The notes under the pieces: model-generated
The model's database searches: none
Told to the model about the DNA's origin: nothing
What the model saw: the letters and a program-made list of their open reading frames with translations, nothing else
Translations under genes and position numbers: made by a program
In this document: one piece after another, positions 1-9,564 of the stretch
How the letters are laid out: each line of letters starts with the position of its first letter
Numbering within the stretch: the stretch's first letter is position 1
Origin: Accumulibacter appositus
GTDB taxonomy: Bacteria > Pseudomonadota > Gammaproteobacteria > Burkholderiales > Rhodocyclaceae
Assembly (NCBI RefSeq): GCF_035440685.1
Contig: NZ_DAORMW010000009.1
Length of the DNA stretch: 64,000 bases
Reading direction: 5' to 3' (one strand)

Positions 1-1
1 A

Positions 2-95
2 ACCCGGCGTCAAATCCCTCTGGCTCGGCATCCAGCGCTTGCGTGATTTCGCCTCCGGCGTAGACCATATGCGCGAGATCGGTCATGTCATGTGA
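2..95 (+). mobile_element. C-terminal end of an IS4-type transposase (cut by window start)
   Basis: The frame beginning at base 3 encodes a 30-residue tail that includes VKSLWLGIQRLRDFA and stops at 93-95. This resembles the C-terminus of IS4-family DDE transposases, where a W-L-G-x-Q-R motif lies near the end. Only the tail is in the window, so it cannot be said whether the upstream gene is intact. Transposase debris of a second type follows at 468-707, so this end of the window looks like an insertion hotspot. Confidence 0.55.
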
Positions 96-202
96 GTTGT
101 GTATAACGGGATGCCCACAGCCACAGCAGCTCCGCTGTTGAAGGCGCGCGCCAGGCCGCTGCGAATATCGTCGACGCGGACACGCAGCTTGGGACCGAAG
201 GA

Positions 203-280
203 GTGGATGAGGCGCTTGAGCGCAGCAAAGACTTGTGCACAAACATGAGTTTGCTGACAGAATCGCCGAAGGCACCATGA
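203..280 (+). pseudogene. Possible 3' remnant of a hybrid-kinase-like gene
   Basis: The reading GVDEALERSKDLC... ends at a TGA at 278-280. Bases 203-224 are identical to bases 4039-4060, the last codons of the hybrid histidine kinase downstream (VDEALERIRALC in that protein), and the following bases stay similar. The rest of 96-467 shows no recognisable gene. I infer a leftover 3' end of a related kinase gene, possibly separated by the transposase insertions; the match is short. Confidence 0.35.
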
Positions 281-467
281 CAGAACCGCTATAAGCCATA
301 AGGTACTGGGCAGGGCTGCTGCTCCTGTGCTGCTGCTAGCAGGGCTTTCGCACTCGGATGACATGCCATGATTTGGGGAGAAATCGCTAACTTCGCAGCG
401 CTATGCCAACAGCTTGAAGACTGCACTGCGACCGGGTCTACTCTCGTCTTTTGGGCGACCGTAATGA

Positions 468-707
468 CTTTCGTCAAAGGAGCGCCCGCTGCAGAATTTC
501 TTCAGCGAAATCGACGACCCGCGCAAGCCGGGCAACGGGTCCCTGCATGACTTCCTGGAGATGCTGGTGATTGCCGTTGCGGCGATACTCTCGGATTGCG
601 ACAGGGTCGAAGACACTGCGCACTGGGCCCGGGCGAAAGAGACGTGTTTGCGCAAATTTATCGTGCTCACAAACGGCGCCCCGAAAGCAAACTCTCACCG
701 CCCGTAA
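468..707 (+). pseudogene. ISAs1-type transposase N-terminal remnant
   Basis: This frame reads through FFSEIDDPRKPG, a hydrophobic helix, and then WARAKETCLRKF and LTNGAPKANS. That is the layout of the N-terminal associated domain of ISAs1-family DDE transposases (F-x-x-I-x-DPR, then W/F-x-x-A-K, then L-x-NG-I-P-S-H-D). A stop at 705-707 ends it where the catalytic domain should begin, and no DDE domain follows. There is no convincing start codon. It lies just upstream of the hybrid kinase start. Confidence 0.6.
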
Positions 708-876
708 CCGGGATTTTGATGAGCGCGAAATCACTACTCCGGAAGTCACGTTCGGCTTGAAAGGAACAAAATGGTCTCCGGACATAATAAATGTAGGTAA
801 CGGTAATGATGGATCAAGGATTCGGCTATGGAGCACGATAAAATCTGGGCGGTCGCACTTTTTGAAGGAGGTTCCC

Positions 877-3800
877 TTGGACTTTTCACAGTTGGTGGAT
901 ATCAACGAACTGCGGGAACTATGCCTGAGTTTCACCGCGATCAACGGCGCCGTGACCGCCGTTCTCGACCTTGAAGGGAACGTGCTGGTCGCGACCGGTT
1001 GGCAGGATATCTGCACCCAGTTTCATCGAACCAATCCGATGACCTGTGCTCGGTGCCGGGAAAGCGACACGATTCTTGCGGATCGATCAAACCATGGTGA
1101 GCCCTACAACGTCTACCAATGCAAGAACGGCATGGTCGATGTCGCTGTGCCCATAACCATTGGCGGAGAGCACGTAGCCAACTTCTTTACCGGTCAGTTT
1201 TTTTTGAGCCCACCAGACAAGGACTATTTTATTCGTCAGGCAAAGGAATTCGGGTTCGATGAAGTCGCCTATATCGGCGCCATGGAGCGAGCACCAGTAT
1301 TTTCCGCAGAACAAGTTCATTCGATGATGGCGTTCTTTACTCGCCTGGCAAAAGCGATGGGAGAAATGGGACTCTCCAGGTTACGCCTGCAGGAAGCGAA
1401 CACCAAGCTCCAGGTGAATGCGGCAATCATTCAATCATCGGAAGACGCCATTTTCGGAGAATCCTTGGATGGCATCATTGAAAGCTGGAACCCCGGTGCC
1501 GAGAAGATCTTTGGATATTCATCGAGCGAAGCTATCGGCAAGCCATTGAACATATTGGTTCCACCTGATCGAGCCGTTTCGGAAGTTGAAATTGTTTCGA
1601 AAATATTTCATGGTGAAAGGGTGAGTCACTTTGAGACCATTCGCCGCCGCAAGGATGGGAAGTCGGTTAACTTGTCAATTTCGATCTCGCCAATTCTGGA
1701 TGGGGCCGGCAAGGTGATTGGCGCCTCCACGATTGCGAGAGACATAACGGCCCGCAAGCAGGCCGAGGAAGAATTGCTGCACTACCGGACTCATCTGGAA
1801 GAAGAAGTGGCGCAGCGCACGGCCGACCTGGAAGTGGCGCGTCGCGAAGCCGAAGCTGCCAACCAGGCCAAGAGCGACTTCCTGGCCAACATGAGCCATG
1901 AGATCCGCACCCCCATGAACGCCATCCTGGGCATGCTTTACCTAGCGCTCAGAAGCGACATGCCACCCACGCTGCACAGGCACCTATGTAAAATACAGGG
2001 GGCGGCCAAATCTTTGTTGGTGATCATTAATGACATCCTGGATTTATCCAAGGTCGAGGCGGGAAAACTTGAGATCGAAGCCGTCGAGTTCAGCCTGGAT
2101 AGCGTACTCGAGCAACTGACCGACGCGATTGGTGTGCAGGCCGAGAAAAAGAACATCGAGTTCCTGATCCGCCACGATGACAAGATCCCCACCTGCCTGA
2201 TTGGTGACCCGCTGCGCCTGGGTCAGGTGCTGCTCAACGTCTGCGGCAATGCCATTAAATTCACCGAAGCCGGCGAGGTCGAATTGTCATTGCAGAGCGT
2301 GAAGGCGACCGAGACTGAACTCACGCTGCAGTTTTGCGTTCGCGACACCGGCATCGGTATGACTCAGGAACTGCAAGAGCGGCTTTTTCAGAAGTTCACC
2401 CAGGCTGACCATAGCAGCACCCGGCGCTTCGGGGGTACCGGGCTGGGCCTGATGATCAGCAAGCATCTGACCGAACTGATGGGCGGGCGCATCTGGGTGC
2501 AGAACTCCGAGCCCGGCCAGGGCAGCACCGTGTGCTGCACCGTGCAACTCAAGATCGAACGACAGGCAGCACGCACGCAGGTCGGCCCGCTGCTGGAAAA
2601 CATACGCGTGCTGGTGGTCGACGACAATGAAGCCTCACGTGAGATCCTGGCCGATATCCTGCGCGCCCTGCGCATTGAAGTTGGCATGGCGGCCAATGGC
2701 CAGGCAGCGATCGAGCAGTTGGAGCAGGCCAGCGCCAAGCCCTTTGATGTGGTGCTGATGGACTGGCGTATGCCCGGAATGAACGGTGACGAGGCGACAA
2801 GACGCATTTGTGCCGCGCACAGCATCGCGCACAAACCCAAGGTGGTGATGGTCACCGCCTATGGCCGCGAAGAAGTGTTGAAACTGGCCGAACAGGCAGG
2901 GGTCGATGGCTTTTTGGTCAAGCCCGTCTTGCCTTCGGTGCTTTTCGACACCCTGCTGACCGTGCTCGGGCGGGCACGGGTATTGCGTACCGAGCGCGGC
3001 ATCACCCCGCTACGCGGCACGCCAGAGTTCGCCGGCGCCCGCCTATTGCTGGTCGAGGACAACGAGATCAACCGCGAGTTCGCTGTCGAACTTCTCTGCA
3101 GCATGCAGATTCAAGTCGACCAGGCGGTCGACGGCGAAGAAGCCGTTGCCAAGGTGCAAGCACGCGCCTATGACGGCGTACTGATGGATATACAGATGCC
3201 AAAGCTCGATGGTTTTGAGGCGACGCGCGCAATCAGACGTCTGTCGGTGGCTCAGGATGACCGTTTTGCCTCCATACCCATCATCGCCATGACGGCCCAG
3301 GCGCTGACCGGAGACCGGGGCAAGAGCATTGCCGCGGGCATGAACGATTACCTCTCCAAGCCGATTAACCCGGAACTGCTGGCTGGCGCGCTGGCGCGCT
3401 GGCTCAAGATTCCCGACGAACGACGGCAAGTTGCTGCCAAAGCCGCTGCACCGTCGCCGGTCCGCCCGACGGCCGCATTGACCGGAACGACGACCGAGGC
3501 CGACTTGCTGGCGTTGCAAAGCTTTGACGCCGCGCAGGGCATCTACCGCATTGGTGGCAAAGCGCAAGCCTACCGCCGGCAGCTGAGCCGTTTCCGTGAC
3601 AACTATGGTGATGCCGCCGGGCAACTACAGGCGCTGATCGCTGAGGCCGACCTGCCTGCTGCCCAGGCCTATAGCCACGTGCTCAAGGGCGTTTGCGGAA
3701 CACTCAGCGCCAGCGCTCTCTTTGCCTGCGTCACTGGGCTCGATGACTTGCTTAAGCAGGGCGAGCCGCCCCAAGCCGAGCAAATCGAGAGCTTGCGCCA

Positions 3801-4101
3801 ATTGTTGCGGCAGGCCATGAACGAAATTGACGACCTGTCAGCAGCGCCACCGCCGCCAGCACCGACGGCGCCAATCGGGCGCGCGGAACTGCTCTCCAAG
3901 CTGGAAACGCTGGGCTGGTTCCTCGAGCACGACCTGGGCGCAGCGGAGGAGTTGCTCGATGAGCTGCAAGCCGCCAGCGCCGATAGCGGGACTGAAACGG
4001 CCTTGCGAGAAATTGCAGCCCAGGCCGACCTGTTTGCCGTGGATGAGGCGCTTGAGCGCATCAGGGCCTTGTGTACGCAGTTGAGCATGCCAAAGGGATA
4101 A
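877..4101 (+). CDS. PocR-PAS hybrid histidine kinase with two receivers and an Hpt domain
   Basis: A 1074-residue cytoplasmic phosphorelay sensor. I start it at TTG 877 because AAGGAGG at 865-871 is correctly spaced and because the sensory domain begins there; the frame is open further upstream but overlaps the transposase remnant. Order: a PocR-type ligand domain (about 1-170, Cys-rich segment with TCARCRESD), a PAS domain (about 185-305), a coiled coil, HisKA with phospho-acceptor His341 in SHEIRTPMN, an HATPase with N, G1 (DTGIG) and G2 (GTGLGL) boxes, receiver 1 (Asp629), receiver 2 (Asp771), and an Hpt domain with His934 in SHVLKG. No transmembrane segment is seen. PocR domains are known to bind small hydrocarbon-derived ligands in some proteins; the ligand here is unknown. 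The next gene, 22 bp downstream, is the likely partner. Confidence 0.88.
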   Translation: MDFSQLVDINELRELCLSFTAINGAVTAVLDLEGNVLVATGWQDICTQFHRTNPMTCARCRESDTILADRSNHGEPYNVYQCKNGMVDVAVPITIGGEHVANFFTGQFFLSPPDKDYFIRQAKEFGFDEVAYIGAMERAPVFSAEQVHSMMAFFTRLAKAMGEMGLSRLRLQEANTKLQVNAAIIQSSEDAIFGESLDGIIESWNPGAEKIFGYSSSEAIGKPLNILVPPDRAVSEVEIVSKIFHGERVSHFETIRRRKDGKSVNLSISISPILDGAGKVIGASTIARDITARKQAEEELLHYRTHLEEEVAQRTADLEVARREAEAANQAKSDFLANMSHEIRTPMNAILGMLYLALRSDMPPTLHRHLCKIQGAAKSLLVIINDILDLSKVEAGKLEIEAVEFSLDSVLEQLTDAIGVQAEKKNIEFLIRHDDKIPTCLIGDPLRLGQVLLNVCGNAIKFTEAGEVELSLQSVKATETELTLQFCVRDTGIGMTQELQERLFQKFTQADHSSTRRFGGTGLGLMISKHLTELMGGRIWVQNSEPGQGSTVCCTVQLKIERQAARTQVGPLLENIRVLVVDDNEASREILADILRALRIEVGMAANGQAAIEQLEQASAKPFDVVLMDWRMPGMNGDEATRRICAAHSIAHKPKVVMVTAYGREEVLKLAEQAGVDGFLVKPVLPSVLFDTLLTVLGRARVLRTERGITPLRGTPEFAGARLLLVEDNEINREFAVELLCSMQIQVDQAVDGEEAVAKVQARAYDGVLMDIQMPKLDGFEATRAIRRLSVAQDDRFASIPIIAMTAQALTGDRGKSIAAGMNDYLSKPINPELLAGALARWLKIPDERRQVAAKAAAPSPVRPTAALTGTTTEADLLALQSFDAAQGIYRIGGKAQAYRRQLSRFRDNYGDAAGQLQALIAEADLPAAQAYSHVLKGVCGTLSASALFACVTGLDDLLKQGEPPQAEQIESLRQLLRQAMNEIDDLSAAPPPPAPTAPIGRAELLSKLETLGWFLEHDLGAAEELLDELQAASADSGTETALREIAAQADLFAVDEALERIRALCTQLSMPKG

Positions 4102-4123
4102 AGATCCACACAGGAATGCGACC

Positions 4124-7100
4124 ATGACCGACGCCGCCAACCCGAAAGCCTTGATCCTCATTGTTGACGACATCAGGGGGAACATCCACGCGCTGATAGA
4201 CACCCTGCGTGAAAGTTACGCGGTCATTGCCGCCACCAATGGTGAAAAGGCGCTTGCGCTGGCGGCGCGCAAGCCGCAGCCAGACCTGATCCTGCTCGAC
4301 ATCAAAATGCCGGGAATGGACGGCTATGAGGTCTTACGACGGCTCAAGGCCGATGCGGCAACGGCCGACATTCCGGTGATTTTTGTGACCGCCCTGTCGG
4401 AACCGGCCGAGGAGAGCAAGGGCTTGAAAATGGGCGCGGCCGACTACGTCACCAAGCCGATCGATCCCGATCTGCTCAAAATGCGGCTGCTAACGCAGCT
4501 GCAGCTGCGGCGTTATCGCGGCAAACATGTGCTCGGCAGAAGCAGCAAGGAATTGCCGGAGTTGACCAGCGCCAGCATTCTGGTGGTCGATGACACGCCC
4601 GAGAACGTGCACGAGCTCGTCAGTGCGCTGTCGGACGAGTACCGCGTGACAATGGCCAACAATGGCCTCAAGGCGATTGAACTGGTGCAGGGCCCGACAC
4701 CGCCGGATCTGGTATTGCTCGACATCCGTATGCCGAACATGGATGGCTACGAGGTCTGTCGGCGCCTCAAGGCGACCGAGGCCGGTTATCGTATTCCGAT
4801 CCTTTTCGTCAGCGTTCTGGATGAGCCAATTGCCAAGGTGCAAGGCTTTTCCCTGGGCGCGGCCGACTACATCACCAAGCCTTTTGACATCGATGAAACG
4901 CGTGCTCGCATTCGCACTCATCTGCAGCTCAGCCGCTTGCGCTATTACTTCGAGCAGCAGGTGGCGCAGCGTACGGCCGCCTTGCTGGCCATGACGAGCC
5001 AATTGCAGGCGACACTCAATGCCATCCCGGATCTGCTCTTCGAGTTTGATCTGAATGGGCGCTACATGAACATTCATGCGCCACACCCCGAGGCTCTCGG
5101 CGCACCCAAGGAGACGCTGCTGGGCAAACTGATTCCGGACGTACTGCCGCCGAAGGCGGCCAAGGTCTGCATGGCCGCCTTGAACGAAGCACATGAAACG
5201 GGCTGGTCGCATGGCCGGGAGTACGAACTGGAACTGGCTCAGGGCCGGTTCTGGTTCGAAGCTTCGGTTTCCAGGAAGGAAGGCTTGGATTCAGAGGATG
5301 CACGATTCATCTTTCTGTCGCGTGACATCACGGATCGCAAACAGGCCGAAGCGCAACTACGCAAACTCTCGCTGGCTGTCGAACAAAGCCCGGAGAGCAT
5401 CATCATCACCAACCTACAGGCCGAGATCGAATACGTGAATGAGGCCTTCGTTCAGAAAACAGGCTTCAGCCGCGACGAAGCGATCGGCGAGAATCCGAGG
5501 ATGTTGCAGTCCGGCAGGACACCGCCGCAGACCTACGCCTCGCTCTGGGGTGCCCTGAAACAGGGGCTCCCCTGGAAGGGCGAGTTGCACAACAAACGCA
5601 AGGATGGCAGCGAATTCCTTGAACAGTGCATCATCGCGCCGATCCGTCAGGCCGATGGGAGCACCAGTCACTACGTCGCGATCAAGGAAGACATCACCGA
5701 AAAGAGGGCCGCTGAGGAGAGGATCAATACGCTGGCCTTCTATGATTCCTTGACCGGCCTGCCAAATCGGCGACTGCTGCTCGATCGCGTGCAGCAGTCG
5801 CTGGCCGCGGACACACGTAGTCCGCACGGAAGCGCCTTGCTCTTCATCGACCTGGATCATTTCAAAAGCCTGAACGATACCCTGGGTCACGCCGAGGGTG
5901 ATGAGCTGCTTAAACAGGTGAGTGCGCGATTGCTCACCTGCATACGAGGGTGCGACACGGCGGCTCGCCTGGGTGGGGATGAGTTTGTGGTGCTGCTCCC
6001 GGACTTGGCCAAGGATGAAATCGAGGCCGCCACACAGACTCGGCTCGCAGGGGAAAGAATTCTGAGCGAGCTTCGCCAGTCATACTCGCTCGCCAACGGT
6101 CAGCATCACGTCACCGCCAGTATTGGTGTGGCTCTGTTTGGTGGCGCTCTGGCGTCCGATTCCTCTGATCCGGTGATTCGAGCGGATCAGGCCATGTCCC
6201 AGGCCAAGACAGCCGGGCGGGACACACTTTGTTTCTTTGATCCTGAGGTTCAGGCGGCCGCGGACGCACAAACAGCGTTGGAGACGGAGTTGGGCCAGGG
6301 GCTCGAGGCCGGACAGTTCCTCTTGCACTATCAGCCCCAAATCTCCTTGCGGACCGGGGAGATTACAGGGCTTGAGGCCTTGATACGCTGGCAGCACCCC
6401 GATGGGAAATTGGTCCCTCCCAACGATTTCATTCCGGCGGCAGAGAGAATTCGGCTCATCCTCCCGGTGGGTAAATGGGTGATTGAAGAGGCTTGTCGCC
6501 AAATTCGGGCCTGGGGTGAGGCTGGACTACCCCCGGTCAAGGTAGCGGTTAATGTGTCGGCGCATCAGTTTCTCAATGGCGACCTCGATGTCATTGTGTC
6601 TCAAGCCTTAAAAAGGCATGACGTTGCACCGCACCTGCTCGACGTTGAAATGACCGAAAGCGTATTGATGCATGATCCAGTCGCCGCAGGCATCATGCTG
6701 GAACGTATCAAAGCCACCGGCGTCGCCCTCTCGCTCGATGATTTTGGCACTGGCTACTCCAGCCTGGCCTATCTCAGTCGCTTTCCATTCAACCAGCTGA
6801 AGATCGATCGCTCGTTTGTGCAGAAGATGGTGACCGATCCGGGCGCCGCCACCATTGTCAGGATGATTATTGACCTGGCGCACCGTATGCGACTGAACGT
6901 CATTGCCGAGGGCGTTGAGACAGAGGCGCAACTGGGCTTTTTGCAAAAGCAGGACTGTGACCAGATGCAAGGCTATCTGTTCAGCCGGCCCGTGCCAGCG
7001 CAGGAGATAAGCGCACTGCTACAGGCCAGCCGGAAGTTGCCCATCGCGCAGCGCGAGGCGCATCCGAAAAGAACTCTCCTGCTGGTCGACGACGAGCCAA

Positions 7101-7480
7101 GCATACTGTCGTCCTTACGGCGTATTCTGCGCAACGACGGCTATCATATCCTGACGGCAGAAAGCGGCGAACAAGCACTCGAGCTGATGGCATCACACAA
7201 GGTGCAGGTGCTGCTGTCCGATCAACGCATGCCGGGAATGACCGGCACTGAGCTGCTGCGCCGCGCCTGCATCATAACACCCGATACCGTGCGCATGATT
7301 TTATCGGGCTACACCGATTTGAAAACAGTGACAGAAGCAGTTAATGAGGGATTCATCTACAAATTCCTGACCAAACCCTGGGATGCTGATGAGCTCAGGG
7401 CGAACATCCGAGAGGCGTTTCAGCATTCAGGGATGAGCACGAAATCGACGGAAGTTGATACACCTAAGCCGGCGACGTAG
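4124..7480 (+). CDS. REC-REC-PAS-PAS-GGDEF-EAL-REC cyclic-di-GMP signalling protein
   Basis: A 1118-residue soluble protein. It has two N-terminal receivers (phospho-acceptors Asp59 and Asp200), two PAS domains, a GGDEF domain with intact GGDEF at 617-621, an EAL domain with EAL at 751-753, and a C-terminal receiver (Asp1033) of the type usually found at the front of HD-GYP regulators (FLTKPWD). An RxxD product-inhibition site (RGCD) sits five residues before GGDEF. The EAL side keeps the metal and catalytic residues seen in active phosphodiesterases (NVSAHQF, TES, DDFGTGYSS, KIDRSF, AEGVE). Both cyclase and phosphodiesterase activity are therefore possible. It follows the hybrid kinase by 22 bp on the same strand, so co-transcription and phosphotransfer from that kinase are likely (inference). 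Confidence 0.88.
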   Translation: MTDAANPKALILIVDDIRGNIHALIDTLRESYAVIAATNGEKALALAARKPQPDLILLDIKMPGMDGYEVLRRLKADAATADIPVIFVTALSEPAEESKGLKMGAADYVTKPIDPDLLKMRLLTQLQLRRYRGKHVLGRSSKELPELTSASILVVDDTPENVHELVSALSDEYRVTMANNGLKAIELVQGPTPPDLVLLDIRMPNMDGYEVCRRLKATEAGYRIPILFVSVLDEPIAKVQGFSLGAADYITKPFDIDETRARIRTHLQLSRLRYYFEQQVAQRTAALLAMTSQLQATLNAIPDLLFEFDLNGRYMNIHAPHPEALGAPKETLLGKLIPDVLPPKAAKVCMAALNEAHETGWSHGREYELELAQGRFWFEASVSRKEGLDSEDARFIFLSRDITDRKQAEAQLRKLSLAVEQSPESIIITNLQAEIEYVNEAFVQKTGFSRDEAIGENPRMLQSGRTPPQTYASLWGALKQGLPWKGELHNKRKDGSEFLEQCIIAPIRQADGSTSHYVAIKEDITEKRAAEERINTLAFYDSLTGLPNRRLLLDRVQQSLAADTRSPHGSALLFIDLDHFKSLNDTLGHAEGDELLKQVSARLLTCIRGCDTAARLGGDEFVVLLPDLAKDEIEAATQTRLAGERILSELRQSYSLANGQHHVTASIGVALFGGALASDSSDPVIRADQAMSQAKTAGRDTLCFFDPEVQAAADAQTALETELGQGLEAGQFLLHYQPQISLRTGEITGLEALIRWQHPDGKLVPPNDFIPAAERIRLILPVGKWVIEEACRQIRAWGEAGLPPVKVAVNVSAHQFLNGDLDVIVSQALKRHDVAPHLLDVEMTESVLMHDPVAAGIMLERIKATGVALSLDDFGTGYSSLAYLSRFPFNQLKIDRSFVQKMVTDPGAATIVRMIIDLAHRMRLNVIAEGVETEAQLGFLQKQDCDQMQGYLFSRPVPAQEISALLQASRKLPIAQREAHPKRTLLLVDDEPSILSSLRRILRNDGYHILTAESGEQALELMASHKVQVLLSDQRMPGMTGTELLRRACIITPDTVRMILSGYTDLKTVTEAVNEGFIYKFLTKPWDADELRANIREAFQHSGMSTKSTEVDTPKPAT

Positions 7481-7658
7481 GGCATCACTGAAAAAAGGGA
7501 CTGCTGTTACAGCGGCCAAGGGGTATCGGCAAGACATATCGTGGCGTGCGCCTTGGCCAAGCAGGCATGTCGGCAGCGGCATTCGGCGGGATGTGCGTTT
7601 GCCGCGTCTCTTGCCGGCGCTGGCGATCGGCCGCGGTGATGGCAGTTGCCTGGCTCGT

Positions 7659-7903
7659 TCAGGGGAAGCGCTCGACCACAATTCCGTGCCGGGCGAGCTT
7701 GTCGTACAAGGTCTTCTTGGGGATCTGCAGGAATTTGGCGGTCTCGGCGACTTTGCCCCTGCACTCCCAGGGCTTCTTCGATGATCTGCTTCTCGGCGCT
7801 ATCGACGCGTACGGACAAGGAGAAGGAAGACTCTGGGCTGCTCGCAGCCCATGCGAACAGTGCTGTCGTCCTCGACGAGGAAGACGGGGGAATCAAACGG
7901 CAT
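7659..7903 (-). pseudogene. DctD/NtrC-type response regulator reduced to its two ends
   Basis: Reading on the minus strand, an ATG at 7903 (inside the last codons of the upstream kinase, a typical coupled overlap) opens MPFDSPVFLVEDDSTVRMG, the first strand and acidic pair of a receiver domain. After about 20 codons this frame is lost. The sequence then resumes near 7830 with VDSAEKQIIEEAL and, after a one-base shift, CRGKVAETAKFL, KKTLYDKLARHG and a stop at 7661-7659. That is the Fis-type helix-turn-helix end of a sigma54-dependent regulator. The rest of the receiver and the whole AAA+ domain are missing, so it cannot work as a regulator. Bases 7481-7658 downstream hold nothing I recognise. 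Confidence 0.75.
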
Positions 7904-9458
7904 CAACCACCATCTCGCCGAGCGCACCGCCGATCGGCAGAGTGACGCGGAAGCAGCAGCCTTCGCCGTCCTGCGTGCGCACTTCGATGCGTCCGCGGTG
8001 CCGCTGCACGATAGTGTGCGCCAGCGACAAGCCCAGCCCGGTGCCCTGACCAAGCGGTTTGGTGGTAAAGAACGGCTCGAAGACGCGGACCAGATTTTCC
8101 GGGGCAATGCCTTTTCCGTTGTCGCTGATTTCGACCCACACGGTCTCGGCGTCGCAGCCGGTGCTGATGGTGATCCGGCCATATCCCTCGATCGCCTGCG
8201 CGGCATTGAAGAGCAGGTTCATGAAGACCTGATTGATCTGCGAGGGCGCGCAGTTCACCAGCGGCAGCTCGCCGTAGCGCTTCTCCACTTTGGCCTTGTG
8301 CCTGATTTCGTTCCCGACAATGTTCAGCGTGCTTTCGAGACCCTGATGCAGGTCACTCCACTGCCAGTTCGGCTCACCGGGCCGCGAGAAGTCCTTTAGA
8401 TCAAGCACGATGCGACGCACGCGCTCGAGGCTCTCGCGCGACTGGTCGACCAACCGCCTCAGGTCCACGCACAGCTCGGTGTAAGCAATCTCCTCCCTGA
8501 TCTGATCGACGCGGGCGGCGCACTCGCTGCTCTGCGACCTGTCCTGTTCGTAGGCATCCACCAGCCGCAGCAGATGGTCGGCATACTCGCCCAATACGCC
8601 GAGATTGGCGAGTGCGAAAGCGACCGGATTGTTTACCTCGTGCACGACCCCGGCGGCCAGCTGGCCGATCGCCGTCATCTTCTCCAGCTGTCCGATCGCC
8701 GCCATTTTCTCCGATTGCGACAGCTGGCTGTGCGCCTCCGCCAGCTTGTCCTGGGCAATCTTGTCCTGAGTCAGGTCGGAGAACACGCCCACCAGATGCG
8801 TGAGCACGCCATCGGCGTCGTGGATGCGCGTGATCGAGAGCGACTGCGGGTAGAGCGAGCCATCCTTGCGCCGGTTGATGACTTCTCCCTGCCAGCGGCC
8901 CTCTTCGAAAACCGACCTCCACATCCGCTCAAAGAAGGCGCGGCCATGCTCGCCCGAGCTTAGCAGACTCGGCGTCAGACCGCGTGCCTCCTCCGCCGAA
9001 TAGCCGGTAATCGCGGCAAACGCGCGATTGACGCGAACGATGACGCCATCCGGCAAGGTGACGACGATGCCTTCCTGCGCGCTTTCGAAGACCTGATCGG
9101 CCAGCGCCAGTTGCTCCTGCAGCGCGTAGCGCACAGTGGTGTCGCGCAGGCTGACGGCGGTTGCCGGCTGCCCGAGCCAGTCAAATCTCGAGGCCCGTAG
9201 CTCGGCCCGACCGATACAGCCCGCACGATCGATATACTCGATTTCGGCATGCCGGCCATCCAGGGTGATCGGCAGGCCAAGATCCCTGCCGACGAGTTCG
9301 CGACCACCGAACATGTGATAGGCACCACGGTTGGCATAGAGAACGACGCCCGCTACATCGAGCACCATGACGCCGTCCGGAATCGCCTCCAGCAAACCAA
9401 GTACAGTGTTTTCCTCGTGCGACGAGGCGTGTTGAAGTGGCTGCAAATTCGTAGTCAT
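7893..9458 (-). CDS. PAS-PAS sensor histidine kinase (NtrB/DctB-like) of the kai operon
   Basis: A 521-residue soluble kinase with two N-terminal PAS domains (about 20-125 and 130-240), a short coiled coil, a dimerisation/phospho-acceptor helix with His273 in VVHEVNNP, and an HATPase domain with N box NLLFNAAQAI, DNGKGI and GTGLGLSLAH. The HEVNNP form is typical of DctB/NtrB kinases that pair with sigma54 regulators, and such a regulator remnant lies immediately downstream. Its PAS1 is clearly paralogous to PAS1 of the first gene of this operon (both contain LYAN...MFGGR). Just before His273 a nine-codon unit, EKMxAIGQL, is present twice in tandem. It lies 106 bp after kaiC and is probably co-transcribed with it. 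Confidence 0.87.
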   Translation of the reverse strand: MTTNLQPLQHASSHEENTVLGLLEAIPDGVMVLDVAGVVLYANRGAYHMFGGRELVGRDLGLPITLDGRHAEIEYIDRAGCIGRAELRASRFDWLGQPATAVSLRDTTVRYALQEQLALADQVFESAQEGIVVTLPDGVIVRVNRAFAAITGYSAEEARGLTPSLLSSGEHGRAFFERMWRSVFEEGRWQGEVINRRKDGSLYPQSLSITRIHDADGVLTHLVGVFSDLTQDKIAQDKLAEAHSQLSQSEKMAAIGQLEKMTAIGQLAAGVVHEVNNPVAFALANLGVLGEYADHLLRLVDAYEQDRSQSSECAARVDQIREEIAYTELCVDLRRLVDQSRESLERVRRIVLDLKDFSRPGEPNWQWSDLHQGLESTLNIVGNEIRHKAKVEKRYGELPLVNCAPSQINQVFMNLLFNAAQAIEGYGRITISTGCDAETVWVEISDNGKGIAPENLVRVFEPFFTTKPLGQGTGLGLSLAHTIVQRHRGRIEVRTQDGEGCCFRVTLPIGGALGEMVVDAV

Positions 9459-9564
9459 CGATCAGTCCCTGCGTTGTTACTTAGGCTGAAGAAGTGGTCG
9501 CGATTTCTGGCCGCTCGCCTGGCCTGGTTCCGCCCATTGCCAGCGCAGGTGCTCGCCTACCGAC

